DNA from: CAUZIB01 sp963578805
GTDB lineage: Bacteria; Acidobacteriota; Vicinamibacteria; Vicinamibacterales; UBA8438
Length of the DNA: 64,000 nt
NCBI GenBank assembly: GCA_963578805.1
Contig: CAUZDY010000005.1
Location: 55,389 to 119,388, forward strand
Reading direction: 5' to 3'
The notes beneath the pieces are model-generated. The model was given only the letters and a program-made list of their open reading frames with translations, did no database searches and was not told where the DNA came from. Below are positions 42,141 to 51,579 of this stretch, one piece after another (position 1 is the first letter of the stretch; the number at the start of each line of letters is the position of its first letter). Position numbers and translations under genes: made by a program.

Positions 42141-45100
42141 ATGCGTCTGAATCATATCGAGATTTCCGGCTTCAAGAGTTTTCCAGAACGGTCAGAGCTC
42201 GTCTTCGATGGCGGTGTCACAGCGATTGTGGGTCCAAACGGGTGTGGCAAGAGTAACCTCATCGATGCCATTTCCTGGGTCCTCGGCGAACAGAGCGCCC
42301 GCAGCCTCCGAGGCGAGCGCATGGAGGACATTATCTTCAGCGGCAGTGATGGGAGGCGACCGACGTCAACTGCCGAAGTGCGTTTGCAGCTCTCTCAAGT
42401 CACCGCCGCGTTGACCGGGTTCGCTCGAGTCACGACTCCAGCCACGGTATTGCAAGGCGGTCATGGCCCTGGTCATGGTGGCGAGGTCGTCAAGATTAAC
42501 GATCCAGCGGGCGGTGCGTCTCCTCACGCCGTGCTCGAACCGCCAGCCGTGAGCGTCTTTGAAGACGATGATGAGGACGCTCCGACGATCGCCAGAGACG
42601 TAGAGGTGGCGCGTCGACTCTTCCGGTCAGGAGAGAGCGAGTATCTCATCGATGGTCATGTCTGCCGACTGCGAGACGTTCAGGACTTACTGATGGACTC
42701 TGGTGTTGGTGTGAAAGCGTACGCCGTCATAGAGCAGGGAAAAATCGGACAGATTCTGAGCGCTCGGCCCATGGAGCGTCGGCAACTACTGGAGGAGGCG
42801 GCGGGTGTTACCAAATACAAGAGTCGCCGGCGGATGGCCGAGCTGAAGCTTGTAGCCGCACAGCAGAACCTGACCCGGGTCGACGATATTGTGTTCGAGG
42901 TGGAGAAGCAGCGGGGTGCCCTGAAGCGGCAGGCAGCCAAGGCCCGTCGGTATCGACGATTGCGCGATGAGCTGAGAATCTGGGCAAAGATACAGTTTGC
43001 TCGGAAGAGTGAGTTACTGACTCGCACGATCGAAGATGCTACCGCGCGGTTGAGTTCCACTCGTCAACGTGAGCAGGGCGCAGCGGCGCAGCTGGCAGCA
43101 TTGGAAAGCGTTAACGCGCGTCTACAAATCGAGCTAGTGGAGGCCGACCAAGGCTCCAGCCAGGCGCGTGATGCGGCCCATACTCATGAACTAGAGCTCG
43201 GTCGCCGGCAGCAGCAAAACGAGTTCGACAACGGTCAGGTCACAGCGCTCGCCGCGGCCGTCGCGTTGGGTGAGACCGAGTTGCGTGAACTCAAGGAGCG
43301 CGTCGCTCCTCTACAAAGGGAATTATCGGAGCAGCAGGCTGCCGCCGGACTGTGCGACACGGCGCTGGCGGCCGCAGCGCAATGCGCAGAGAAGGAGGCT
43401 TCGTTCCACGCCGATGCGCAGCGGGCTATCGAGGGCCTTGAGGGCGACGTGGAGGCGTCGCGGAGCCAAGTGTTTGCCGCCGTGAACGCGGCTACAACGC
43501 TGCAACACCTCGTCGAGCACTCATCCGCGTCACGCGCCAGGATTACCGCGGAGCTCGCTAAGCTCGATGCTGAGCTATCCGACCTAGCCACCGCAGGTGA
43601 GAAGACCACGGCCGACCGGAGTCGAATCGGCGAGTCCGTTGATCGGGTTCGGCTCGCCCTTGAGTCGATTGAGCTGCGTCGCGCCGACCGTGAGGCAGAG
43701 CTGGCCTCAGCCCGATCATCGGTAGTGTCACGGGCCGACGAGGTGAGAGCGGGTGAGCAGCAGCTGGCTTCAGTGGTCGCCAGGCTCCGTTCGATCGAGG
43801 AACTGATTGCGGCCCGGGAGGGGTATAGCGATGCCGCACGGCTGGTGCTCTCGACGCCTGGTGGGATCGAGCACCTGGGGTCGGTGGCCGATCATCTTGA
43901 CGTGAAGCGCGGGTATGAGCGTGCCGTTGAGGCCAGTCTTGACGAGCTTGTTCAGTACGTCATCGTACCGTCGGCGAAGGAAGCCAGAAAGGGGATGGAG
44001 CTCGCTCACACCGAAAACGCCGGCCGCTGCGGTTTCATCGTTGTCGACCCGACCCCTGCGACGTCGTCCGCACGCCAGCCCCATCCCGCGGTGACTCCGC
44101 TTGACCAGCTAGTAACGGCTGACGGCCTGGCGGCCGAGACGCTTCGAGGCTTGCTCGGACGGCGCTGGCTGGCGCCCTCGTTCGAAGACGCCGCGGCCGC
44201 GGCGCTGGCTACCACCGAGCCGATCGTGACGCAAGACGGAACCGTATTTTGTGGTCCGTCCGTCATTAGAGGAGGCGGCAAGACTGAGGCGCGAGGGATT
44301 CTTGCCACGAAAGGGGAGACCCGTGACCTTAAGTCCAGGATGGAGGCGGAGGACGCAACATTGACGCGGCTTCGGACGGAGCTTGCACAGTACTCCAGCC
44401 TCGTGGCAAAGACCGAGGCCGAGCTCAAGACACTTCAGACGGAGCAGCACCAGGCCGAGAAGGAGCTCCTTGAGCTCGAGCTTGGCCTCACTCGTCTTAA
44501 TGAGGAATTCGAGCGACACGAGCAAAAGCGTCGTGTCGTGGCCACCGAATACAGAAAAGCCGAAGAGGAGCGCACAGCCCTCGACGCGCGGCAGGCTGAG
44601 GCCAGCCAAGCGATCGTGCTCCTCGAGACAGAGCAGCGGACGGCCGATGAACAGCTCATGTCATCCCAGCGTCGTCTGTTGGAGGCACGCGAAGCGGTCG
44701 AGGTGCGTGGGCACCAGGTAACCGAGACTAAGGCAAAACATGCCGCACTGGCGGAGCGTTCGATAGCGCTCAACGCCGACACCAAGCGGATCAACGACGC
44801 GATTCGTGATCTCTCGGACCGTGTGTCTACGCGCGTCAGTGAGACCCGTGAAACGGTGGAGCGCCGTGATGTGCTGGTCGCGGCGATTTCCGCCTCCGAG
44901 GATCAACTCGACCGTGATGTCACTCGGTTCGAGTCTCTCCAGGACGATGTGCGAACCTCCGACGACTGTACGGCTGATGTGCGGCTGAGAATTGGTGAGC
45001 TTGTGGGCCAGCTCCGCACGGCACGGGAGGCGCTTGAGGCGGTACGCACCGATGTGACCCACCTTACCGTCGATCTAGCGACGGCGGAAGCGGAGCTCGT

Positions 45101-45980
45101 GACCTTGCAAGTGTCGTGTCAGGAAACGCTGCAACCGGTCTTACGCGACGTCTGCCATGAGGTCGTGGAACGCGAGCGGGACGGATTCCAGACTCCAGAT
45201 TCCGCGCTGGTCAGTTCCATTAACTCCGACGACCCGTCATCCAGTGCGGACGCTGACAGTGACCACCATGGCAAAGACTTGACTGTCGATGAGGCCGAGT
45301 CTGAGCTCGACTCCGCCACGGTCGGTCCCTCCAGACCCGTTGTCCCCGAGCAGATGATTGCGACGTTGCGCGACAAAATCGAACGACTGGGGCCGGTTAA
45401 TATGATGGCCATCGATCAGTTTGACGGACTAGAGGAACGTTTTGACTTTCTGACAACTCAGCGGAAGGACTTGCTGGACTCGATCCGAACCACCGGCGAG
45501 GCGATTAAGCGAATCGACGTCACGTCCCGAGAACGCTTCAAGGAGGCGTTTACCGCCGTGAATGAGCATTTTCAAGAAATCTTCTCGACCCTGTTTGCTG
45601 GTGGTCGCGCGGGTCTCTTGCTGATTGATGAGACCGATGTGCTTGAGAGCGGAGTCGATATCATCGCCCAGCCGCCGGGCAAGCGGCTTCAAAGCATTCA
45701 GCTGCTGTCTGGTGGAGAGAAGGCGCTCACCGCCATGGCGTTGATGTTTGCGATTTTCAAATTCAGACCGAGCCCGTTTTGTTTATTGGATGAGATCGAC
45801 GCTCCGCTTGACGACGCTAACATCGGGAGGTTCGTCTCCATGTTACGAGGCATGCAGGATCGCACCCAATTCGTGCTCGTGACTCACAATCGGAAGACGA
45901 TGGAGATCGCCGACAGGTTGTATGGCGTCACGATGGAGGAGCCTGGAGTGTCCAAGCTCATCTCCGTCAAATTGAGCTAG
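42141..45980 (+). CDS. smc: chromosome segregation protein SMC
   Basis: SMC forms the condensin-like ring that organises the chromosome with ScpA and ScpB. ATG 42141 (MRLNHIEISGFKSFPER) gives 1279 residues; the frame opens earlier in the terminator region without similarity. Walker A is GPNGCGKS (31-38), the signature is LSGGEKAL and Walker B is FCLLDEIDAPLDD near the end, with coiled coils and a hinge between. The N-terminal head has an unusual insertion, about residues 87-150, rich in Gly, His, Asp and Pro. A second acidic Ser/Asp-rich stretch occurs before the C-terminal head. Confidence 0.94.
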   Translation: MRLNHIEISGFKSFPERSELVFDGGVTAIVGPNGCGKSNLIDAISWVLGEQSARSLRGERMEDIIFSGSDGRRPTSTAEVRLQLSQVTAALTGFARVTTPATVLQGGHGPGHGGEVVKINDPAGGASPHAVLEPPAVSVFEDDDEDAPTIARDVEVARRLFRSGESEYLIDGHVCRLRDVQDLLMDSGVGVKAYAVIEQGKIGQILSARPMERRQLLEEAAGVTKYKSRRRMAELKLVAAQQNLTRVDDIVFEVEKQRGALKRQAAKARRYRRLRDELRIWAKIQFARKSELLTRTIEDATARLSSTRQREQGAAAQLAALESVNARLQIELVEADQGSSQARDAAHTHELELGRRQQQNEFDNGQVTALAAAVALGETELRELKERVAPLQRELSEQQAAAGLCDTALAAAAQCAEKEASFHADAQRAIEGLEGDVEASRSQVFAAVNAATTLQHLVEHSSASRARITAELAKLDAELSDLATAGEKTTADRSRIGESVDRVRLALESIELRRADREAELASARSSVVSRADEVRAGEQQLASVVARLRSIEELIAAREGYSDAARLVLSTPGGIEHLGSVADHLDVKRGYERAVEASLDELVQYVIVPSAKEARKGMELAHTENAGRCGFIVVDPTPATSSARQPHPAVTPLDQLVTADGLAAETLRGLLGRRWLAPSFEDAAAAALATTEPIVTQDGTVFCGPSVIRGGGKTEARGILATKGETRDLKSRMEAEDATLTRLRTELAQYSSLVAKTEAELKTLQTEQHQAEKELLELELGLTRLNEEFERHEQKRRVVATEYRKAEEERTALDARQAEASQAIVLLETEQRTADEQLMSSQRRLLEAREAVEVRGHQVTETKAKHAALAERSIALNADTKRINDAIRDLSDRVSTRVSETRETVERRDVLVAAISASEDQLDRDVTRFESLQDDVRTSDDCTADVRLRIGELVGQLRTAREALEAVRTDVTHLTVDLATAEAELVTLQVSCQETLQPVLRDVCHEVVERERDGFQTPDSALVSSINSDDPSSSADADSDHHGKDLTVDEAESELDSATVGPSRPVVPEQMIATLRDKIERLGPVNMMAIDQFDGLEERFDFLTTQRKDLLDSIRTTGEAIKRIDVTSRERFKEAFTAVNEHFQEIFSTLFAGGRAGLLLIDETDVLESGVDIIAQPPGKRLQSIQLLSGGEKALTAMALMFAIFKFRPSPFCLLDEIDAPLDDANIGRFVSMLRGMQDRTQFVLVTHNRKTMEIADRLYGVTMEEPGVSKLISVKLS

Positions 45981-46227
45981 GCTCTTCGCGTCCCGATGTC
46001 ATCGGGTCTCGCGGGCGCCGTCTGTAAACGAAGATAAGTCCACCCCGTATCATAGGCGCGGCTGTTGGGCTTCAGTAGTGGCCACCTCAGCCCGTGTGCT
46101 CGCGCTGATTGACTGTATCGGTCTCGGATTCTTCTCCCGTGCGGGTCCGCCTAGGACAACCTCGTTAGCGTGGCGACCTTGGTGCAGGTGGTAGCCCTGA
46201 CCGTTCTCTGTGATCTCGCCGCACTAA

Positions 46228-48438
46228 TTAGGTGCGCTCACGTTTGTTCTGGTCTTGCTGTCTGTCCCGATTCCGAGGGCCGCGCGACCGCGGGGGACGA
46301 TCCGGTGAGTTTGGCTTCGGTGCACCGCTCGAACCGCCAGTGCCATCTCCGTCCGCTGGAACCGGAAGCAGCGCCTTCCGGCTGAGTCGGACCTTGCCTG
46401 AGGGATCAACGCTAATGACCTTCACGAGTGCCTGATCTCCCTCCTGTAATTCGTCTCTGACGTCACCCACGCGGTAGTGGGCGATTTCAGATACGTGCAG
46501 GAGTCCATCGACACCGGGAAGAATTTCGATGAACGCACCGAAGTCTGTGATCCGCTGCACCTTGCCAAGGTAGGTCTTATTCAGTTCGGGACTGGCGGTC
46601 AGTTCCTCGATGATCGTAATCGCCTTCTTCGCCGAGTCCTCATCGGCTGAGGCCACGTTGACGCGACCATCGTCTTCGACATCGATCTTCACGCCCGTGC
46701 GTTCGACGATGCTACGGATCATCTTCCCGCCAGGGCCGATCACATCTCGGATTTTGTCGACCGGAATCTGGATGGTGACGATCCGTGGTGCGTAATTGGA
46801 AATCGCCTCTCTCGGCGATGCAATTGTGGCCTCCATCTTATCCAGGATGTGGAACCGGCCGGCTTGGGCTTGGGCGAGAGCCGCACGCATAATCTCGGTC
46901 GTGATCCCCGATACTTTGATGTCCATTTGCAAGGCGGTGATGCCGTTCCGAGTGCCAGCAACCTTGAAATCCATGTCGCCGTAGTGGTCCTCCGCACCTG
47001 CAATATCGCTCAAAATTGCATGTCGATTAGTTGACTCATCGAGAATAAGTCCCATGGCCACACCAGCTACCGGTGCCTTCAGCGGAATACCAGCGTCCAT
47101 CAGTGCCAGTGACGCGCCGCAAACGGTGGCCATTGACGACGAGCCATTCGATTCAAGGATGTCTGAGACGACACGAAGTGTATAAGGACACTCGTCTTCT
47201 GGCGGAATCATCGGAAGCAGACTGCGTTCAGCCAAGTTCCCGTGTCCGATCTCTCGCCGTCCTGGGCCACGGAGGAACTTGACCTCCCCGACGGAAAACG
47301 GCGGAAAATTGTAGTGGAGCATGAAACGCTTATAGAACTCGCCGTCTACCGACTCAATCTTTTGTTGGTCGGCACTGGTTCCCAGCGTCGCAGTGACAAG
47401 TGCCTGGGTCTCGCCGCGTGTGAAGACCGCTGACCCGTGCACTCTCGGAAGTAGGCCGATCTCAGACCAGATGTCACGTATTTCGTCAAATTTACGACCG
47501 TCGAGCCGCTGTCCTCGTTCGAGAATTTCGTCTCGAAGCACCTTCTCCTTCAGTGCCTTGAAGGCTCGCTCAGCCTGCGCGCGCTGATCGCCTTCGTTTT
47601 CTGGAAACGACGAGACGAGGTCTGCAAGCACCTTGTCGACCTCTGCGTAGCTCTCCAATTTGTCCGAAAGTCGCATGGCGGAACTCAATGGACCGAGAGC
47701 CCTCTCCTCGATGGCGCTGGCTAAGGCCTTGTCCACTGGCGGGGCCGACACCGACACCTTGGGCTTGCCGGCTTTGGCGGCTAATTCGTCGATCGTCGAG
47801 ACGATTTGTCGAATGGCCTCGTGTCCGGTCTCAAGTGCGGTGAGCATCTCGTCCTCGGACACTTCCAGGGCTCCAGCTTCTACCATCACGATTGCCTGCT
47901 TACTGCCCCCGACAATGAGGTCCAGTCGACTCTTCCGACGCTCGGCATAGGTGGGGTTCACTCGAAATTCTCCGTCGATCAGACCAACCCTGACGGCGGC
48001 GATGGTCTGCGCTAACGGTATACTCGAGAGAGCCAGAGCGGCAGAAGCCCCGGTCAATGCCAGCACGTCTGAGTCGTTCTCAGGATCCGCCGATAGCACG
48101 AAGGCCACAATCTGCGTTTCTCGATTCCAGCCCGCTGGAAAGAGCGGACGAATCGGCCGGTCAATCAAGCGGCTGGTGAGAACCTCTTTTTCTGGAGGTT
48201 TTCCTTCACGCTTGAAAAAACCACCTGGAATCCGACCGGAAGCATAGGTGTTCTCGCGGTAATCCACGGTGAGTGGAAGAAAGTCAATACCTTCGCGTGC
48301 TGTTGGGGCATAGCACGCCGTAACCAGAACAACCGTTTCGCCGAATCTAATAATGACCGAACCGTCAGCTTGTTTGGCGAGCTTACCGGTTTCGATCAAT
48401 AGATCGCTGCCGCCGACCTTCACTTGGGCCGTATCCAT
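46228..48438 (-). CDS. pnp: polyribonucleotide nucleotidyltransferase
   Basis: PNPase degrades RNA 3' to 5' with phosphate and is part of the degradosome. The 736-residue product has two RNase PH domains (about 1-140 and 320-455), a KH domain with VIGPGGK near 555-610, an S1 domain (GKVQRITDFGAFIEILPGVD) near 620-690, and an Arg/Gly/Gln-rich tail of about 40 residues. It lies 80 bases after rpsO, the standard pair. The tail could bind RNA or RNase E. Confidence 0.97.
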   Translation of the reverse strand: MDTAQVKVGGSDLLIETGKLAKQADGSVIIRFGETVVLVTACYAPTAREGIDFLPLTVDYRENTYASGRIPGGFFKREGKPPEKEVLTSRLIDRPIRPLFPAGWNRETQIVAFVLSADPENDSDVLALTGASAALALSSIPLAQTIAAVRVGLIDGEFRVNPTYAERRKSRLDLIVGGSKQAIVMVEAGALEVSEDEMLTALETGHEAIRQIVSTIDELAAKAGKPKVSVSAPPVDKALASAIEERALGPLSSAMRLSDKLESYAEVDKVLADLVSSFPENEGDQRAQAERAFKALKEKVLRDEILERGQRLDGRKFDEIRDIWSEIGLLPRVHGSAVFTRGETQALVTATLGTSADQQKIESVDGEFYKRFMLHYNFPPFSVGEVKFLRGPGRREIGHGNLAERSLLPMIPPEDECPYTLRVVSDILESNGSSSMATVCGASLALMDAGIPLKAPVAGVAMGLILDESTNRHAILSDIAGAEDHYGDMDFKVAGTRNGITALQMDIKVSGITTEIMRAALAQAQAGRFHILDKMEATIASPREAISNYAPRIVTIQIPVDKIRDVIGPGGKMIRSIVERTGVKIDVEDDGRVNVASADEDSAKKAITIIEELTASPELNKTYLGKVQRITDFGAFIEILPGVDGLLHVSEIAHYRVGDVRDELQEGDQALVKVISVDPSGKVRLSRKALLPVPADGDGTGGSSGAPKPNSPDRPPRSRGPRNRDRQQDQNKRERT

Positions 48439-48518
48439 GAATTCTGCTCCTAATCACCAACCGAGTACGCCGAGGGGAGCGAATGTGTGGGCTGCAACAG
48501 GCGGGTGTCTTCCGTTGC

Positions 48519-48788
48519 CTACTTGCGGATTCCAAGACGCTTGATCAGATCCGCATATCGCTCGGTGCTCTTGCCCTTAAGGTAGTCGAGGAGTCTTCGC
48601 CGCTGGCCGACGAGCTTCAATAGTCCACGCCGAGAATGGTGATCTTTGACGTGAGTTTTGAAGTGCTCGGTCAGGTAGCGGATGCGCTCACTGAGAATCG
48701 CTACCTGGACCTCAGGTGAGCCCGTATCGCTGTCGTGGGTGCGATATAAATCTATAATCTCTGACTTCCGCTCCTTTGGGAACGCCAC
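48519..48788 (-). CDS. rpsO: 30S ribosomal protein S15
   Basis: S15 binds 16S rRNA in the central domain and, in several bacteria, represses its own mRNA. It starts with GTG; the 89-residue product has HDSDTGSPEVQVAILSERI and TEHFKTHVKDHHSRRGLLKL, both in the RNA-binding core. The order rpsO-pnp is widely conserved. A small palindrome lies 31 bases before the start. Confidence 0.97.
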   Translation of the reverse strand: MAFPKERKSEIIDLYRTHDSDTGSPEVQVAILSERIRYLTEHFKTHVKDHHSRRGLLKLVGQRRRLLDYLKGKSTERYADLIKRLGIRK

Positions 48789-48818
48789 TGTCTACCTCCG
48801 CGAACGGCCCAGACGTCT

Positions 48819-48836
48819 CACATGACAATTCATGTG
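48819..48836 (-). promoter_or_regulatory. palindrome in the rpsO leader
   Basis: CACATGA and TCATGTG form a perfect 7-bp inverted repeat with a 4-base loop, starting 31 bases before the rpsO GTG. It could be a protein site or an RNA hairpin. S15 is known to autoregulate in other bacteria through varied leader structures; a link here is only a guess. Confidence 0.3.
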
Positions 48837-48896
48837 CACCAGACCGCCGCTTGCCACCCAAATGCTAAATTTTCTCGTGCCTGTAACCGAACGAGC

Positions 48897-49856
48897 TTAC
48901 ACTAGAACGATCCTTGGGTGCAAAATGCCGGCCGTACTGCCCTCCGCGATAGCGAGAAGAGAGCCACTGCGGTCATACACTTTTACCTTGCCTGAGGACG
49001 CTCCTTCCAGCGAAGGTGAGGCAATCCCAGTAGAGACGGCGACTGAGGAGGGCTTGAACTGAGTCGGCGTCAGGGCATTGCCGTGCGCCGCGAGACGTGC
49101 TCCTTGCTCGGTCACAACCACGCTCCGCAAGTTCGGTAACAGTTCCGACATCGGTAGCAGATGCCGCATGGCTGACTCGTGGTCCCGCTCAAGTTGGTCC
49201 ATCGTCACCGCGTGGTCGAGGCCAAAAGCGCTACTTTGCTCCCGCCGGAGGTCTTCAAGACAGGCTCCACAACCCAGTGCTTGGCCGAGGTCGTGCGCCA
49301 GGGAGCGGACGTAGAAGCCTGGAGCGCAAATAATCCGACACGTGAGCCGGTTATCTCTCAGTGACTCGATCTCGAATTGGTGCACTGTGACCTTCACCGG
49401 CTTCGGTGCGACTGCCTCCTGGCGCCGTGCCAGCCGATAGGCACGGATACCACCGATCTTTTTAGCCGAATAGGGAGGAGGGACCTGGGTGAACGTACCC
49501 ACGAAACGACGGCTCACCGCTTCGATTACATCAGGGGCGCTGGGTACGGTTCTCCCTTGCCGCATGCCATCGGCGACGACCGTTCCGGTCATATCGTAGG
49601 TGTCTGTGACGACTCCCAGTCGGAAGATCGAATGGTAGACCTTGTTTCCCACCGAGAGGAGTGTCGCTAGGCGGGTCGATCGGCCAACGACGAGAGGGAG
49701 GACCCCGGTCGCGATGGGGTCGAGGGTTCCGACATGGCCGACGCGGCGAGTGCCGAGAATCCGTCGACAGCGGGCTACCGTATCGTGCGACGTAATGCCT
49801 CGCGGTTTGTCGACGACGAGTACGCCGTCTGGGCCGGTCTGAGGGGAAGGTCGCAC
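48897..49856 (-). CDS. truB: tRNA pseudouridine(55) synthase
   Basis: TruB makes pseudouridine 55 in the T-loop of most tRNAs. The 319-residue product starts at GTG 49856 and has the catalytic motif HVGTLDPIATGVLP with D46, the RYxxGxY-like PPPYSAKKIGGIRAY, and CRIICAPGFYVRSLAHDLGQ. Residues after about 250 form a PUA-type domain. It follows nrnA by five bases. Confidence 0.96.
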   Translation of the reverse strand: MRPSPQTGPDGVLVVDKPRGITSHDTVARCRRILGTRRVGHVGTLDPIATGVLPLVVGRSTRLATLLSVGNKVYHSIFRLGVVTDTYDMTGTVVADGMRQGRTVPSAPDVIEAVSRRFVGTFTQVPPPYSAKKIGGIRAYRLARRQEAVAPKPVKVTVHQFEIESLRDNRLTCRIICAPGFYVRSLAHDLGQALGCGACLEDLRREQSSAFGLDHAVTMDQLERDHESAMRHLLPMSELLPNLRSVVVTEQGARLAAHGNALTPTQFKPSSVAVSTGIASPSLEGASSGKVKVYDRSGSLLAIAEGSTAGILHPRIVLV

Positions 49857-49861
49857 CGGTC

Positions 49862-50830
49862 TTAGGCGACCCGTTCGACAGCCGTGATGACCGCCGTCAC
49901 CACATCGGAACGGGACGCCGCATCGGGCTCTGGGATCGAGAAACCAGCGGCGTTCTGGTGGCCGCCACCGCCCTGGAGTGTCGCCACGGCACGGACGTCG
50001 ACCGCGCCTTTGGAACGAAGGCTGACTCGGAGCTGCCCATCAAGCTCCTTGAACAGTACAACCGCTTTAATCGATTGAGCGGCGAGCGGCATGTTGATCA
50101 GACCCTCTAGATCATCGGGCGCGCACCCGGTCTTCTCTAAAATCCGATCCTCGACATTGAGGACGGCGACCTGGCCGCCACCTACCAGATCCATGGCGTT
50201 GAGAAGCGTTCCTGTCAACCGAAGCTTTCCGACGCTGCTGTTCTGATACACACGGTCGGCCACCTCGGCAGGGGCGACACCCGCTTCGGCGAGCGCCGTG
50301 CAAATTCTAAAAGTACGGGTTGTGATACTGGAGTGCCGAAACGATCCCGTGTCAGTCAGGATTGCTACATAGAGGTGAGTGGCGATGGCCGACGTCAGAG
50401 AGACCCCGAGCCCTTGGAGCACTTCGAATACCATTTCTCCACAGGCCGCCGCGGTGGCGTCGAACCAGTTGAGGTTACCGTACATGGTGTTCCCCACGTG
50501 GTGGTCAATGTTGATCACGAAGTGCCGTTCCAAGCCGAACACCTCGGTTCGAGCGAGCGAGCTACACTCGAGCACGATCGCGGCGTCAAACGCGCCGTCG
50601 ACGGTGTCACGTACCTCGATGTCCGTAACACCCGGAAAGGACGCGAGATAGTGCGGCACTGGGTCGCGGTTGACGACGCGAACGTCTTTCCCTAGGTCGC
50701 GTAAGGCAAAAGCCATCGCCAGCTCGGAGCCGAGTGAGTCGCCATCCGGTCGAGCATGCGACACAACGACAAACCGTTGAAGCCGTGAGATGGCCGTGAC
50801 GATCGAGTCAAGTTCAGGAATATTAGACAT
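49862..50830 (-). CDS. nrnA: DHH-family phosphoesterase (oligoribonuclease/pAp phosphatase, NrnA-like)
   Basis: NrnA-type enzymes degrade short oligonucleotides and dephosphorylate pAp. The 322-residue product has SHARPDGDSLGS (about 24-35), the DHH motif in INIDHHVGN (109-111) and the DHHA1 domain motif GGGGHQNAAGF. These hold two manganese ions in the family. It sits between rbfA and truB, the usual order in many phyla. Both activities are assigned by family. Confidence 0.93.
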   Translation of the reverse strand: MSNIPELDSIVTAISRLQRFVVVSHARPDGDSLGSELAMAFALRDLGKDVRVVNRDPVPHYLASFPGVTDIEVRDTVDGAFDAAIVLECSSLARTEVFGLERHFVINIDHHVGNTMYGNLNWFDATAAACGEMVFEVLQGLGVSLTSAIATHLYVAILTDTGSFRHSSITTRTFRICTALAEAGVAPAEVADRVYQNSSVGKLRLTGTLLNAMDLVGGGQVAVLNVEDRILEKTGCAPDDLEGLINMPLAAQSIKAVVLFKELDGQLRVSLRSKGAVDVRAVATLQGGGGHQNAAGFSIPEPDAASRSDVVTAVITAVERVA

Positions 50831-50863
50831 GGCGCATCGGTGATCGCGAGGCTCTTCTCCGCG

Positions 50864-51247
50864 TCATGGATCGGACTTGCTCGGCTCGGTGTTCACGGGT
50901 GGTTCCTGTGCGATTTGATCGAAGAGGTGAGCCACTCGGTCCTGTTGAGCTACGGTGTCGTCATGTTCGAACCGGAGCTCTGGAACGTGGCGAAGCTGAA
51001 GCCGCTGTCCTAGCTGTCGCTTGAGAAACGGCCTAGCTCGGCGAAGGGCACGTGCGGTGTCACGGCGCCCGGTGTCATCTTGGGGACCGGTGTAGAAGAC
51101 TCGGGCCTGCTGTAAATCTTTCGACATCCGAACATGCGTGACAGTGACATGACGCACACCGGGGTCTCGGACATGACGGGTCAGCTGCAGGCCAAGCTCG
51201 CTGCGGATGAGGTCCCCGACGCGGTCAGGTCGTGAGCCGTGACCCAT
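50864..51247 (-). CDS. rbfA: ribosome-binding factor A
   Basis: RbfA is a cold-shock-linked factor that helps mature the 5' end of 16S rRNA. The 127-residue protein is a KH-type fold with VGDLIRSELGLQLTRHVRDP, VTVTHVRMSKDLQQARVFYT and LRHVPELRFEHDDT. It lies between ylxP and nrnA, the usual position after infB. Length is normal. Confidence 0.94.
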   Translation of the reverse strand: MGHGSRPDRVGDLIRSELGLQLTRHVRDPGVRHVTVTHVRMSKDLQQARVFYTGPQDDTGRRDTARALRRARPFLKRQLGQRLQLRHVPELRFEHDDTVAQQDRVAHLFDQIAQEPPVNTEPSKSDP

Positions 51248-51283
51248 GTTGCCTTTCGTAACTGCCGACGACCACGGTTAGTC

Positions 51284-51568
51284 TCATGAGAGCCATTCAA
51301 CCTGCGAGCTCACGACGACGCCGGTTCCTTTTCGCTCCATCTCTTCCACGACGCTCAAGAGCGACCGCTGGACTAGGTGTTGTTCTGACCCCACCGCGGC
51401 GACGGCGAGACGAGAGCGCTGCCGTAGATCGTGATGATCGATCTCGGCGAGGGCAACGTTGAGCTGGCGCAGTCTGTCCTTAATGCTCCGCAGCACGGCG
51501 CGCTTATCTTTGAGCGACCGGGCTTCCGGAAAGTGAAGTTCAAGCGAGAGGAGCCCGACACAAGGCAT
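51284..51568 (-). CDS. ylxP: DUF503 family protein (YlxP-like)
   Basis: The family occurs next to infB and rbfA in many bacteria; its exact function is unknown, although a role in ribosome maturation is suspected. ATG 51568 (MPCVGLLSLELHFPEARSLK) gives 94 residues and fits the family; a GTG at 51580, overlapping the infB stop, would add four. SLKDKRAVLRSIKDRLRQLN is the conserved core. Confidence 0.9.
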   Translation of the reverse strand: MPCVGLLSLELHFPEARSLKDKRAVLRSIKDRLRQLNVALAEIDHHDLRQRSRLAVAAVGSEQHLVQRSLLSVVEEMERKGTGVVVSSQVEWLS

Positions 51569-51579
51569 TGTCCGGTTCA

